Below the pieces are notes generated by a model. The model was not told where the DNA came from and searched no databases. It saw only the letters and a list, made by a program, of their open reading frames with translations. A stretch of 64,000 nt of DNA from Saussurea involucrata. Lineage: Eukaryota; Streptophyta; Magnoliopsida; Asterales; Asteraceae. Made by a program: the position numbers and the translations under genes. Location: contig CM066315.1 of the NCBI GenBank assembly GCA_033807775.1, forward strand, positions 5,212,501 to 5,276,500. The letters run 5' to 3'. Positions 22,112 to 34,008 of the stretch are shown here, in pieces. Each line of letters opens with the position of its first letter. Position 1 is the first letter of the stretch.

Positions 22112-22318
22112 GGGCATCCATAATGGTTAAGCTATTCTGAAAGACTTGAAAAAAATAAAAATATATAAAAAAAATGTTGGTCACACCATAATATACTTTT
22201 TTTTTGCCTCTCACATTCAGTTTTTCAAAAACTTGAGGAACATCAAGTGTTTGATGAGTAAAGTCATTTTAAGTCTTTGTCTCCAATGATCAAGTCTTGT
22301 TCAAGCAACCATTGGCTC
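22112..22318. mobile_element. Tourist-like MITE, 207 bp
   Basis: Second copy of the 3034-3260 family. The ends GGGCATCCATAATGGTTAAG and GCAACCATTGGCTC are flanked by TTA (22109-22111 and 22319-22321). The internal blocks CACCATAATATACTTT and TTGCCTCTCACATTCAG are conserved. The right terminus has lost a few bases (ATTGGCTC in place of ATTGGAGATGCTC). Confidence 0.75.
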
Positions 22319-22467
22319 TTATGTTCTCTATCCTTACAATTTGTGTAACATATGAATTTGGTGATGTATTTTTTTTTGCATATGAGCCTTTTTGGAGTTC
22401 AAGTACATATGATAATAAAGTCGAAAACCCATGCTACAAAGATATAATGCTTTGTAGACTATCCTAA

Positions 22468-22792
22468 GGCCGTGCGTACCGCCCTCGGGTACCACGGCCG
22501 GGTTCGAGCAGCGGGTTCATCGGGTAGGCGGGTAGGGCGGTACGGGGGTGGACGGGTTCCGATCGGGTAGGGGGTAGCGGGTAGGGCGGGTTCGTGAACT
22601 AGATTTCAACCATTCGGGTTCATTGTTTTTTTGCAGGTTTTGTTGCAGATTTGTGGGTAGCGGGTAGGAGTGGGTTCGGTGGGTTGGCGGTACTCCACTT
22701 TAGGGTAAGGAGGGTAGGAAAGAGAAAAGCTGATGTGGCGCTGAGGTGACATTCGGGTTCAGTGGGTTCGTGGGTAGGCGGTACTCATGGTC
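22468..22792. mobile_element. Harbinger MITE related to the ORF1-carrying elements, 325 bp
   Basis: Ends GGCCGTGCGTACCGCC and GGCGGTACTCATGGTC are inverted and flanked by TAA (22465-22467 and 22793-22795). The interior is unusually GC-rich (GGGTAGCGGGTAGGGCGG). Near the right end it shares GAGAAAAGCTGATGTGGCGC with the right end of the ORF1 element at 33088-35006, pointing to origin by internal deletion of such an element. Confidence 0.85.
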
Positions 22793-22795
22793 TAA

Positions 22796-23333
22796 TAAGT
22801 TTATAATATAATGTTATGTGTATTTTTATCGAATAATTTGTTTTATGAATGCCTTTTAAAAAAAGTGTTACATGATAATATAATGGTTTGTGTTTTTTTA
22901 CAATTACAGTGGAAATTTTCATGGATCATAATCTTGCAATGATAATATAATGGTTTGTGTTGCATATATTTTTTAGTGAAATTAGCAGCAAAAAAATTAC
23001 CTCATTACTATATGATACCAGGTTAGTTTTCATGCGAGTTAGTATATGATGTATGAAATGTAATTTTGGCATACATCGATGTGTTACACGTTTCGAACTA
23101 TTTTACATGTATGCAAATTTTGAAATTAGAGATATGTGTGATACATTCTGTTACATTGTATGGGTAGACGACAATCATGTGTGTGTGTGTGTGTGTGTTC
23201 GGTTCACAATGTGAATTTTTGTTACGTGGAACTTTTGATTCACAAACAAGCTAAAAATGTTCATATTGTGAAACAAATACATTTAAAGTACACATATTCT
23301 AAAACAAGTATACATTAATATATATTATAAAAG
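22796..23333. other. AT-rich intergenic stretch
   Basis: Contains a (GT)n tract at about 23178-23198. No gene or element end was recognised. Confidence 0.45.
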
Positions 23334-24420
23334 GGAAATTAATTGTTTTAGCCATTTTTGGTTGATGGTTTAACCTCCTAGCCACCATCTCCCCATTTTT
23401 ACTAAAATAGCCCACACGTTTGTAAAACCCATTCGCATTTATGAACTCATGCAAAAGACCCACTCGCATTTACCCTTTCAGCCCATCTTCGTAAAAACAC
23501 CAAGTTCGCATTTTGCGAACCTGGCCCCGACACTTTGGAATATTACAAAATTAACCCAGGTTCGCAAATGCGAACCTGGTTTTTTGCGAACCTACACGTG
23601 TTGGTTCGCAAAAGCGGCAGACCAACACCAGGATCAAAGAATCGGGGATTGTCTTCATCGGACAAACACCCGCATCGTCGATATGGGTTTTCCTTCTCTC
23701 GACCTGACCAATACCCACTGCGTTTCCCCTTGGTTGCTTCTTTTATCGTCGAATTCCATGGATGATGGAATTGCAAAGGAAATACGAAGATGGTGGAAGT
23801 GCATTAGGGTTCCATGGATGATGGTTGCTTCACAGTTTTGACGATGATTCTCCACAGACAACCAAATTTGTAGCCTATAGTTCTCTCGTCCTGCAACTCC
23901 GAGTGCTTACACCCCTCACCCTTCTACTTTCTGTTCTTATGAAGTCAACCCAAACCGATCGATTTCTCCATTGTGACTTTTGTCTTTGTTTTAGTTTTTG
24001 TTTGGATTTTGATCTTGGATTTGAGGTTTAGATTTAGATTTTGATTTAAAAGCTTGGATTTGGGTTTTGATACCGGAGGTTCGCCGGAGAAGATGACCGA
24101 AGGTTCCCCGAAAAAAATGACCGAAAGTTTCATGACGAGATCGGCTTTCCAGAAAAAAGAGGCTAGGGTTAAAGACATGTGGCATGAATCTAGTGAATTG
24201 CTTTATAAAAGTTTTTTTCTATTTTAAATAGAAAATGTGATAAAACCCAAAAGGCTAAAATGTCCTTAAGTTAACGGGTAAGTGTTAACGGCCGTTAGAG
24301 GAAGGGACCAAATCCGGTCGCTTTTACATACCTCAATGGCGAAAGAGTAATTTTTAAATTGTAGGAACCAAACGTGTTATAAACAATAAACCACAGGGAT
24401 CAAAAGTGTAGTTTACCCTT
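23334..24420. repeat. Mutator-like left terminus and unassigned repeat-like DNA
   Basis: GGGAAATTAATTGTTTTAGCC at 23334 resembles the termini of the MULE family seen elsewhere in the window. It is followed by AAAATAGCCCACAC, similar in style to the sub-terminus at 5050. The matching right end was not found. The segment at about 24290-24420 (GGGACCAAATCCGGTCGC, CAGGGATCAAAAGTGTAG) resembles another element terminus. ORFs at 23449-23841 overlap in several frames on both strands and show no known domain. They are not called as genes. Confidence 0.4.
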
Positions 24421-25184
24421 AATTTTTTATTGTATTTTCTGGATTTTCCAATATAAATTGTCTAAAAAGTTTGAGAAATAGTTACCGCACGGGACCCACA
24501 TAAAAAGGGCACGCAGGTGGCTATTTGTTGGTGACTAATCTCAGAATGCGCGTAAATCTTGTAAAAAAAAAAGAAGTTAAAAATATATTATTTAAAAAAA
24601 AAAACCACTTGTTTCCAAGTCGACACAAAACGCGTTTCTAAATAAAATCACAACACTAAAATTAAAAATAAACAATTTTATAATGATATTGTTGAGTCTT
24701 TTTATGGTTTTAATCTTTTTATATTTCTCATCTTATAAATAAAAATATATAAAATATGTGTTAATCCCGCCATAATATATTTTCTCTCTCTTTTTAAGTC
24801 TTCAATAGTCAAGCCTTGTTCGTGTCTTTTTCAAATATAGTTCGTTAATTCTTTTGGTCGTGTGTAAAACAAATTTACTATTTCAATGGAACAAAAGTTG
24901 ATATTTTTACCATACAAAATGATTAAACTTAAGTAAGATCGGTTATTTTTAGTTGACATTTTTGGTACCAGACATATTTAGGTCAAATCATGCAATCTTA
25001 ATTAATTTAACGGTCTTATAGTCACTGATTAGATAAATATTTAGTAGCGTTCAAGAGACTCAGCCTGGTGATCAATACTCTGAACTTGGTCAGTTTAGCT
25101 ATCGTTGCTGCCTAGTTGATTGGTAGTGAAATTGTTACATCCCTAAAAACATACTTTCATAATCATATGTGGGAGAGAAGAATA
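24421..25184. other. AT-rich intergenic stretch with a decayed Tourist-like MITE
   Basis: About 24680-24840 resembles the interior of the 3034 and 22112 MITEs (AAAAATATATAAAA, GCCATAATATATTTTCTCTC, CAATAGTCAAGCCTTGTTC). The termini and TSD are lost. The rest shows nothing recognisable. Confidence 0.4.
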
Positions 25185-25396
25185 TTCAAACGAGAACGCT
25201 AATTATTTAAAAAAACACGAGAACAACCACCCTTGTACAAAATCATATGTGATTTTACACTAACAGCAAAAAATTGGACGCAAACAACTTTGGCCGCGAC
25301 TTAAAAGTCGCGGGACAGGTCGCGTGAATCATATATGATTTTGTACATGACCGGCCATTCTCGTGTTTTCTTAAATAGTTAGCATTCTCGTTTGAA
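25185..25396. mobile_element. Hairpin MITE-like inverted repeat
   Basis: Arms 25185-25247 and 25331-25396 are inverted copies (TTCAAACGAGAACGCTAATT against its complement AGTTAGCATTCTCGTTTGAA). Between them lies a smaller palindrome at GGCCGCGACTTAAAAGTCGC. Outer limits and TSD are uncertain. Non-coding. Confidence 0.65.
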
Positions 25397-27225
25397 CTCA
25401 CCTCTCTATATATATACACACACACATACACATGAATGGTTGGGTTCCGGTAAGAAGTTGAGGTTAACTTGAGAAACGTCAAAACTGGTTATCAATCGTT
25501 GGATGAGAAATGGATGTATATTATGATGAGATGCACCAAGATAAGATGTATCAGATCAATTTCCTTTTTAAGCGCACTTCATTGGTGGACATGAGATTAA
25601 AAGTGATCAACGGTTCAGATCCACTTCTCACGTTTTTATGTTAATCTCAACTCCTCACACGATCATTCGCTTACACATACTATATATATATATATGTGTG
25701 TGTGTGTGTATAAATACATGTGCATATCACTATATTGTGTTAGAATGTATTTATTATTGATTATTTGGGAATAGAAAAACAAGATAAAAATCTACATTTG
25801 GGGTGAGTAGTGACAAAGGCCCGTGACCATGCCATATCTCTAAATGTTCTTCCTTAGCATACTTTTATCATTAAATATTGAGCAAACTTTAATTTTGGCC
25901 ATTGAGGTTAACTTGGATTTTAATAAATCTTTTATGGTTTTTATTTTGCCTTGAAAGTGTCATCTCCTTATAAATTTTGTTTATTTGTCTATATAAAAAG
26001 CTATCGGAATGTTCCTTAGTTTTTATTTTTTAAGGTTTTTCTCTAAATCAGATCATATATATATATATATATATATAGAATATAATATCAAAAAATGTGG
26101 TGAATGGATAAATGGAGAAAGAAAAGGACCCAAATTCATTGGGGGTTAAAATTTTGGAAGCAAAAACAAAAAGAGGGATAAGACATTGTGTTTGGTTGCT
26201 TATGAGTTCACATGCATTGCTTTGTGATTGTGGTTGTGGGCTTCTTTTTCCCTCACATTTTATTTGTCTTAACTCTAATAATATTTTTTTCTATTCTTTT
26301 TAAATACAAATTTATCCTATTATAACCATTGAGAAAATTTCGATTGGCTTAACTGACATATGTTGTATTTTTACTTTTTAAGCTTAAGTTTAACCGGCTC
26401 GTGAGAGATGAACAAGGTTGGAATTTGGCGTGCTGCTTACCAAGCTCAAAGACTTAAGGATTGTTTACTAATGTTTATAACATCATACTCGATATATTAA
26501 TACATATTGGGTAAAAGAGATTATCTTGTTTAGCAACACCTTATGATCAACATATGTTTCATTAAAGAGCGTTTCTACGGGGTAGAACATCCTCAAGTGC
26601 CGTTGAGTTTCTCGACCTTTTGCCTTAGAATTAGTCAGTTGTTTACCGATATGTTGACTTGGTAAAAGTGGAGAGGCTTACTTACTTGGCCATAACTTTT
26701 TATCTGATTAGCGCTTAACCAATTTTTTTAGTAAACGACCCCTTATAGCTTTGGACCAGACTCCAATAGGTTTTGTTCTTATTGGCCTGAGTAAGTCAAA
26801 TCTCGACTTTGGTCCTATTGACTTGGTTCTTATCCGTCTATTGTAGATTTCTATAAACTCTAGAATCTGTTATATCCATGAAAACAGTAATGGTTACAAA
26901 GTCTAACATCAGACGGAGTTGCTAATGAAAGGAAATATTCATTGAAGAATGTGTTTAGTTGTTGAACATGTTTTATACTCTTATTGATTAGGGAATCACG
27001 GGGTATATCAGCCACAACCCAAACTTGATTAATGGAAACTAATAATATTCTAAAGACAATGATAAATCACATTCTAATCATTGCTTTTTTACATTTTTTT
27101 ACCTTCTATAATCTTACTCTCTAATAAAATATAGAGGGGGAATCACTCAAAATAGGATAAAACAAGGCCATGAGACATGTTCACAAATACTTGGTGGAAG
27201 AGATCTCTCCATAACCCTTAAATTT
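25397..27225. other. Intergenic, microsatellites and no supported gene
   Basis: Contains dinucleotide runs (AT and AC near 25405-25430; AT/GT at 25680-25710; AT at 26055-26078). A 63-aa ORF at 26112-26303 has no recognisable domain or gene structure. The segment at 25470-25640 resembles 14400-14560. Confidence 0.45.
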
Positions 27226-27240
27226 CACTACTAAATAAAC

Positions 27241-27570
27241 AGCTATCAGTGACGGACGATTCCGTCACTGATCCGTCACTGAAACCAACTTCCGTCGCTA
27301 TTCCGTCACTGAAAGTCCGTCACTGTTCAGTAGGTTGCTGAAAGTATCAGTGACGGATCAGTAACGGATTTCAGTGACGGATCAGTGACGGAATTATTCA
27401 GTGACAGATCAGTGACGGAATTATTCAGTGACGGATCAGTGACGGAATTATTCAGTGATGGATCAGTGACGGAATTATTCAGTGACGGAAATCCGTCACT
27501 GATCCGTCGCTGATTATGGGAAAAAATAATATATAAATACTTTTAGCGACGGAATTCTGTCACTAATCCG
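27241..27570. repeat. Left subterminal repeat array of the CACTA element
   Basis: More than a dozen CAGTGACGGA/TCCGTCACTG words in both orientations. A 32-bp direct unit (GTGACGGAATTATTCA with CAGTGACGGATCA) is repeated four to five times between 27365 and 27500. These are presumed TnpA binding sites. Confidence 0.85.
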
Positions 27571-27755
27571 TCGCTAATTCCAAAAAAAATTAAATAAATA
27601 AATACCAAAAACAATATTTCTTGTATTTTTATATAAATACCTGCTCTTAATTTAAAAACACCAACCCAACAAATTCCAAATTCAAAATACCAAATACCAA
27701 ATTCAAAATACCAAATTCCAAAATACAGTACGAGTGCAAATACGATAATAGCAAC

Positions 27756-29913
27756 CTAACTAGGGGGAGGGCCGGTAGGCCCGGGAGGGGGGAAAAAGAA
27801 TCCCTGCTGCCGCATAAAAGCAGCAAATTGCTGCGACAATGTGAGTTGCTCGGCTAACTGGGTAGCCTGCCTGACCTGTTCTGCCTCCAAGTCTTCGTTC
27901 CGCTTCTTTTCAATCTCTAATTGGACCCGATAACGCTCCTCGCGTTCCTTTGCCTCCTTCGCCTCCTCCTCAATCTTTGCTATCTTCTCTGTCAACTCAG
28001 CTAACTGTAGATATTAAACATTTAACAAAAAAAATCAGTATTTGTTGGCAATTAAAAGTAACGACAAGATACATAACCAATATAACAAACGTACCTCCAA
28101 TGTCGATCTAGTCCCGAGTGATCTCCCGTCGTTGCTGCTACTACACTCACCCCTCATAGCATAACGGGGATCTTGCGTCGTCCCGAAACCAAACAGACGA
28201 CCCTTATTCCATCCTCCAACACTTTGCTCCCAAAGAGATGCCTCATCAATCGGAGGGCCGTCGGGCTCCTGACTAGCCAGTGCCACCTCCCTAAGCTCGT
28301 GAAAGCGATCCTATGGTTTACCAAATCAAATACGGGTGAGTTTATATATCCGTAGACATTTCAACAACATAACGGCCTTAAATCAAACATATCCAACCTA
28401 TCTACTTAGCCATAGCCTAACTATATATCCATTGTGCGTTACCAAACAACATACACGTTATCTATACATTCACACATACACATGCATATAAAGTAACGGT
28501 TTATCCATTGTGCGTTACCAAACAACACACACGTTATATATACACAGATCCAATCGTCGTTAGCAACCAACACACGTTATATATACATACCGATTGACAG
28601 TCGCATAGAGCACATTCACATACACATGCACACATAAAACAAAGTATGGATTTTACAAAACTTACCGCAGCATGCTCCGCTTTAGCATAGACGTACACCG
28701 GAGGATCAGTAGGTGGACCAGTCGCACCCGGAGCGTATTTCCGGTTGGTACAGTGGAGTCGCTCATACACCTCAGAAGTAGTGGGGTCGCGACCCCATGC
28801 TTGTGCCTACAATAGAAAATTAAGCTAAGTTGTTAGAAAACATACAAATAAATGTTAGTACATATTCAAAAAAAATTGTGGACTATTACCATTTTGTAAC
28901 GGTGTTGTGCAGTACTGATCGATCCACCAACATGTCGGGAGGATTTACCCTGATACTCAGTCTTCCGATTGGCCCTAGCGGACCTAGATATTTTTTCCAT
29001 GAATCTTTACTCCACACCTGTTAAAACCATAACATATAAGTCGGTATAAAACAAAGGTAATGCACAAACCCAAAATAAAGAAAAAAAAACCTGATCTATC
29101 ATCCGGTGCCAAAACGGCTCTGGGATCCAAGGAGGGTGGTGTCCTCTAATAACCGCCATATCTTCTTTGTCCCACTGAATCCCATCAACATTAAAAGCCT
29201 GTTCTGCGGCCCATTCACGTGCATTCTTCAGCCAACCCTTGTGCCTATTTTTCATGGCGTTGGTCCATGCAGACCTCACCATTCCCTCCTCATCGGGTTC
29301 CCACTGATACTTTCCCTACATGCACAAGATTTGTATCAAGGTAATAACAATAATATGATATGTACTATTACTTTAAAACGGATTCATGTACCAACCCTAA
29401 AGCACTCGAACATATAGTCAAGCTCAGCGGGGGGGATCTTCTTGAAGCTATGCCATGGACCACGAAACGCACCTCTAAAAATCATGGTCATCTCTCGGGA
29501 AACGTGGATATCTAGAAACCTGCATAATTAAAAATATATACAACACAAAAGCCATTAATATCATTTGATTATGTAATATATGTTAGGCCTTATACCACAT
29601 CTACTTACGCGTTGGAACCCATCTGTAGTCGTGGTCGTTGACTCGAGACTAGTGGTGTCGGCATCGGACGATTGGGTCCTCTCGTGGACCCCGAAACACT
29701 AGCAGGAGTTGTGGGTGAAGGATTTGTGGGAGAAGGATTTGTGTGTGAAGGATTTGTGGGTGTTGTCACCATCCGGTCGTCATGATCGCCTAGTCCAAAA
29801 GTCGTGCCATCTAGAAACTCCTCCATGTCATCGGCACGTGGGTTGCCACGCCCGACAGAGCTACAACTGCCGCCTCGCCCTCGACCTCTAGGTTTACCTG
29901 GACGACGTGTCAT
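27756..29913 (-). pseudogene. TnpA-like (Transposase_24) gene of the CACTA element, one frameshift
   Basis: Seven exons on the minus strand: 29913-29609, 29519-29396, 29315-29091, 29017-28890, 28806-28666, 28310-28095 and 28004-27756, all with GT..AG junctions in consistent phase. The start is basic (MTRRPGKPRGRGRGG), followed by a TNPS repeat. The core is the plant Transposase_24 (Ptta/En/Spm) pattern: FRGPWHSFKKIP, KNRHKGWLKNAREW, SARANRKTEYQGKSSRHVGG, GRDPTTSEVYERLH. The C-terminus is a coiled coil (EEEAKEAKEREERYRVQLE) ending in a Pro-rich tail. Exon 4 is 128 nt and needs a one-base correction just before MEKISRSARANR, so this copy is broken. TnpA proteins bind the subterminal repeats of CACTA elements. 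Confidence 0.87.
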
Positions 29914-29931
29914 TGCCTGCAAAAAATACAA

Positions 29932-31200
29932 ATTATAATTTATAAAAAAAATGGGAGAATGTCATATGTTAATTATACAAGTGTGAGCTAAACATACATA
30001 AGATAAACTACTCATCAGAAGAATGATCAGATAAGATAAGTTCATTTTCATTATCTGAATCATCATTTGTTTCTTCAAATTCTGCTTCTTCTTGTTGTTG
30101 TTTTAGAGTCAATTCAATAATATCGCAAAATATTCTATATATAATGGTCCATGTTAATTAGATTCCCTTCACAAAGAAATTTGTATGTCATTTTAATCTC
30201 ATAGTCATATATTGCCTTTAAGTAGCTTTATGCCATCAATAAACAATGTTCATGGTTTGATAAAGAGTATGCTATAAAAGTCCTACTAAATGGCTTGTAA
30301 AAGTAATAGGAAAATGAAGAAAAACACAAATGACAGAGCCTACAAAGATAAGTTATTTTTTACTTAAGCCTCTTTATTGTTGGAGCATAATAAAAAGTTT
30401 ATCCATGAATAAAGATTTTGTTTACTCCTTATTTGTTTAAACTTAGTTCAAAGTCTATTTATTTAAATCACAACATTATAAAACAGTAAGGTTCAGTTAT
30501 ATAAACAAAAAAAGTGAATCCCATATAGAACTAACAATGAAGATTTGTGGGGTGAGACTTGTGGGGATATGTACACAAATTGTTTCATTAAGATGACATC
30601 CCCACAGAATTCTTGGTGTTCTAACCAAGGTTTTGGTTGCTGCCACTGCTCTTCAAGTTTAATACTAACCTTCAAAATACGTACCTTATTGATGGAGATG
30701 GAGTCAAGATGCTCAGCGATAGAGAAGGGGAAAGGGGCAGTGGCGACCGACGGTGGCGATGGAGGTGGAGACCGGCGGCGGCGACCAGTGGTGGCGCCGA
30801 TATGCTCAGGGACGAGATGCTTGATGGCGGGGCAGAGGGGTTTTGGGTGAAAAGGGGCTGCTGTAATTTTGACCTAGGTTAACAAAAAAGAAGTGTAATT
30901 TTAGTTTTGACCGTGTATTTTTTTTAAGGTACTCAGCGACGGATTTCTAACGGATTTTTAGTCCTAATTTGTGACGGATTTGCGACAGAATCCTTTTTTT
31001 TCATTTAAATGTTATTATTAAGTATTTCTTAATTAAATATTATTAGTACTTCTTAATTACTATTGTTTTTAATAACTTATATTTTTTGGAATTCTAACTA
31101 ATATTTAATAGTTTTTTTTAAATTATAAATTTTATTTTTAATAAATAAATAAAAGATATAGTATAATTTTAAAATAATATAAATTAATTAAAGGATCGAT
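29932..31200. other. CACTA interior, upstream of the TnpA-like gene
   Basis: Probably the promoter side of the gene. Small ORFs at 30493-30882 overlap on both strands and are Gly/Arg low complexity, so none is called. GTGACGGATTTGCGACAG-type words reappear at about 30935-30990, an isolated subterminal-like patch inside the element. Confidence 0.5.
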
Positions 31201-31209
31201 GTATCTATG

Positions 31210-32050
31210 CATTTAAAGCTCGATAGATCAATTAAAGTCCAATTTAACTCTTTCAAGCCCAATAAAACCCTTTAAATCCGATAGATCCATTAAGGTCTAA
31301 TGAATTCCTTTAAAAGACAATAAAACCGATTAAAGACCATTATAACAGATAAAATCCCAATAGATGTTTTATCTACAGTGGTTCTTAAGAAACTGTTGGG
31401 CCTTATAAAGCCCAATAGACCCCTTTAAAGCTCGATAGATCAATTAAGGTCCAATTAAACCCTTTACAGCCCAATGGAACCCTTTAAACCCGATAATCCA
31501 TTAACGCCTAATGAATTCTTTAGAAGACAATAAAACCGATTAAAGCCCATTAGAACAAATTAAAGCCCAATAGATATTTTATGGGTTACAGTGGTTCTTA
31601 ATGAACTATTGGGCCTTATAAAGTCCAATAGACCCCTTTAAAGCTCGATAGATCAATTAAGGTCCAATTAAACCCTTTGCAGCCCAATGGAACCCTTTAA
31701 ACCCGATAATCCATTAAGGCCTGATGAATTCCTTTAAAATACCATAAAACCAACCGATTAAAGTCCATTAGAACAAATTAAAGCCCAATAGATATTTTAT
31801 GGGTTACAGTGGTTCTTAAGGAACTATTGGGCCTTTTAAAGCCCAATAGACCCCTTTAAAGCTCGATAGATCAATTAAGGTCCAATTTAACCCTTTAAAG
31901 CCCAATAGAACCCTTTAAACCCGATAGATCCATTAAGGCCCAATGAATCCCTTTAAAAGACAATTGAACTGATTAAAGCCCATTAACACATATTAAAACC
32001 CAATAGAAGCTTTAGAGTCTAACATAACCGATTAAAACCATATATAATTC
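31210..32050. repeat. Tandem repeat of about 215 bp inside the CACTA element
   Basis: Four copies can be followed by AAAGCTCGATAGATCAATTA, starting at about 31215, 31437, 31640 and 31858 (spacings about 203-222). Each unit is itself built of short CCCAATAGA/CCCTTTAAA/GATTAAAGCCCATT words. It is non-coding and divergent enough to be older than the intron array of the MULE. Confidence 0.8.
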
Positions 32051-32199
32051 ATTAAAAACCAACAATATTGTATATGACTTATTACATGTTTGTATGCGAA
32101 GTGTGTATTGCATATATGTATGTGGTGTCTATTGCAAGTGGTTCATGATAAGACCACTTATTCCCACTATAGACCCATTGAGATACATTCCTATATACA

Positions 32200-32368
32200 C
32201 ATGCATGTATATATATAACACATATATACATCATACACGATTTCCAAATATCACACATTAGCTATATATATACACACACATTGATCACATATTCACATGA
32301 TATCAATATATACACATATACACAATATACATGCATAGATTAACAACCGACACATATAGTACCAACAT

Positions 32369-32424
<56 letters not shown>

Positions 32425-32480
32425 ATACTGATCCATTGATACACATAACACTTAAACATGTGTACATATAACACATAAAC
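32200..32480. repeat. Microsatellite cluster (AC/AT/GT)n
   Basis: CA, TA and TG dinucleotide runs follow each other at 32368-32424, forming an extended self-complementary (AC)n(AT)n(GT)n tract that can fold. The minus-strand Tyr/Cys/Val-rich ORF here is an artefact of it. Confidence 0.8.
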
Positions 32481-32504
32481 ATGAGGAGCAAGAAATACAA
32501 AAAA

Positions 32505-33015
32505 TCCGTTACTAATCCGTCATTGATTAGTGACGGATTAGTGACAGACGTGTGGATTCCGTCACTAATCCGTCACTGATCAGTGACGGACACGTGAAAT
32601 TTCAATTTTATTTATTTTTTTGGTAAAACTTGACAGGTCCGTTACTAATCCGTCACTGATTTGTGACGGATTAGTGACGGACACGTGGAATTTCTTTTTT
32701 ATTTATTTTTTTTGTAAAACTTGACAGGTCCGTCGCTAATCCGTCGCTGATTTGTGACGGATTAGCGACGTACATATATAGTTCATTTTTTAATTTCTTT
32801 TCTAATACATTCCGTCGCTAATCCGTCACTGATTAGTGACGGATTTATGTCCGTCACTAATCCGTCACTAATTTGTGACGGATTAGTAACGGATTGTATT
32901 CTTGTTCATTCCGTCGTTGATCCGTCACTAAGCCGTCACTGATCAGTGACGGAAAATTTCCGTCACTGATCAGTGACGGAAAATTTCCGTCACTGATTTC
33001 CGTCACTGATACCTC
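32505..33015. repeat. Right subterminal repeat array of the CACTA element
   Basis: Many TCCGTCACTAATCCGTCACTG / GTGACGGATTAGTGACGG words in both orientations, forming local hairpins, up to the terminal TAGTAGTG. Counterpart of the left array. Confidence 0.85.
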
Positions 33016-33087
33016 TTTTTCTAGTAGTGATTGTCCTCCAAAGTACTAATTTGTGAAGCCTATTTTGATATTTGTATGTGCTTGTTA

Positions 33088-33955
33088 GGCCATCCGTACC
33101 CCAAGCGGGATGGCCCTCGGGGATGGCTGCGGGGATGCGGGGATGGGCTACGGAGGTTGCGGTAAGGGATGGAATCCGGGGATGGGATCCCGATCCATCC
33201 CGAAGGGTTCTTTTAAAAAAAAATTTAATTAAATTTTTTAAAATTCATGCCGTTGAACGAAAAAATTTATTTTTCTCAATTTAATCCCACTATATATTTA
33301 ATCCTCAACCTCTTATTTCTCACACCTCTCAACCTCTTATTTCTCACACCTCTCAACCTCTTATTTTTCACACCTCTCAAATTCTCTCAACCTCTTATTT
33401 CTCACACCTCTCAAACTCTCTCAAATTCTCTCAATCTCTTATTTTTCACACCTCTCTCATCATGAATTCAAACAGAACACCTACATCCCGTCGTAACCGA
33501 CCGAATACACCACAATCGCAAGAAGATCAAGAGCTTGGTTTCCAAGCGTTTACACAACAAGGTTATCATCCGCAATTTTCACAACAAATTCCGCCACAAT
33601 GGTCGCAACAAAATCCGCCACAATATCCGCAACAATTTCCCCAACAATTTCACCAACAATTTCACCAACAAATTCCTTACCAATTTACACGTCCCGGGTT
33701 GATTGAACAAGGTTTTACTCCGGCCAACTTCAATCTCGACGACGACATTGTTCCGGAAACCCAACCTTCTACCCCGAACACACCACAATCTATCCCGACA
33801 CAACAATCTAACCCGGAATCATCAAATCCGAGACCAAAGAAAGCCGCCAAACAAACGTGGAGTAAAGCCGAGGAACTCGCGTTAGTGTCGGCGTGGGTTG
33901 ACGTTTCGGAGGACCCCGTGGTCGGTAACGCACAAAGCGGTGGTAATTATTTTTA

Positions 33956-34008
<53 letters not shown>

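Larger units (their letters stand above)
27226..33029 (-). mobile_element. CACTA (En/Spm, CMC) element, 5.8 kb
   Basis: Starts CACTACTA and ends TAGTAGTG. The imperfect TIR also shares TATCAGTGACGG. Subterminal arrays of TCAGTGACGGA/TCCGTCACTGA occupy 27245-27565 and 32505-33015, the classic CACTA arrangement for TnpA binding. The flanking triplets TTT and ATT are similar but not identical, so the 3-bp TSD has mutated or the limits are off by a base. It encodes a TnpA-like gene on the minus strand but no TnpD-type (Transposase_21) protein, so it is non-autonomous. Confidence 0.9.

Noticed and set aside
23449..23841. 130-aa plus-strand ORF.
   Set aside because: It overlaps ORFs of similar length in other frames and on the other strand, has no recognisable domain, and lies behind a Mutator-like terminus. 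Not supportable as a gene.
26112..26303. 63-aa ORF as a possible small host gene.
   Set aside because: No domain, no promoter or splice evidence, and an unremarkable AT-rich context.
27241..27570. Regularly spaced repeats resembling a CRISPR array.
   Set aside because: The repeats are in both orientations with no unique spacers and lie next to a CACTACTA terminus in plant DNA; they are CACTA subterminal repeats.
32303..32500. 65-aa Cys/Tyr/Val-rich ORF.
   Set aside because: Translation of the (AC)n(AT)n(GT)n microsatellite.
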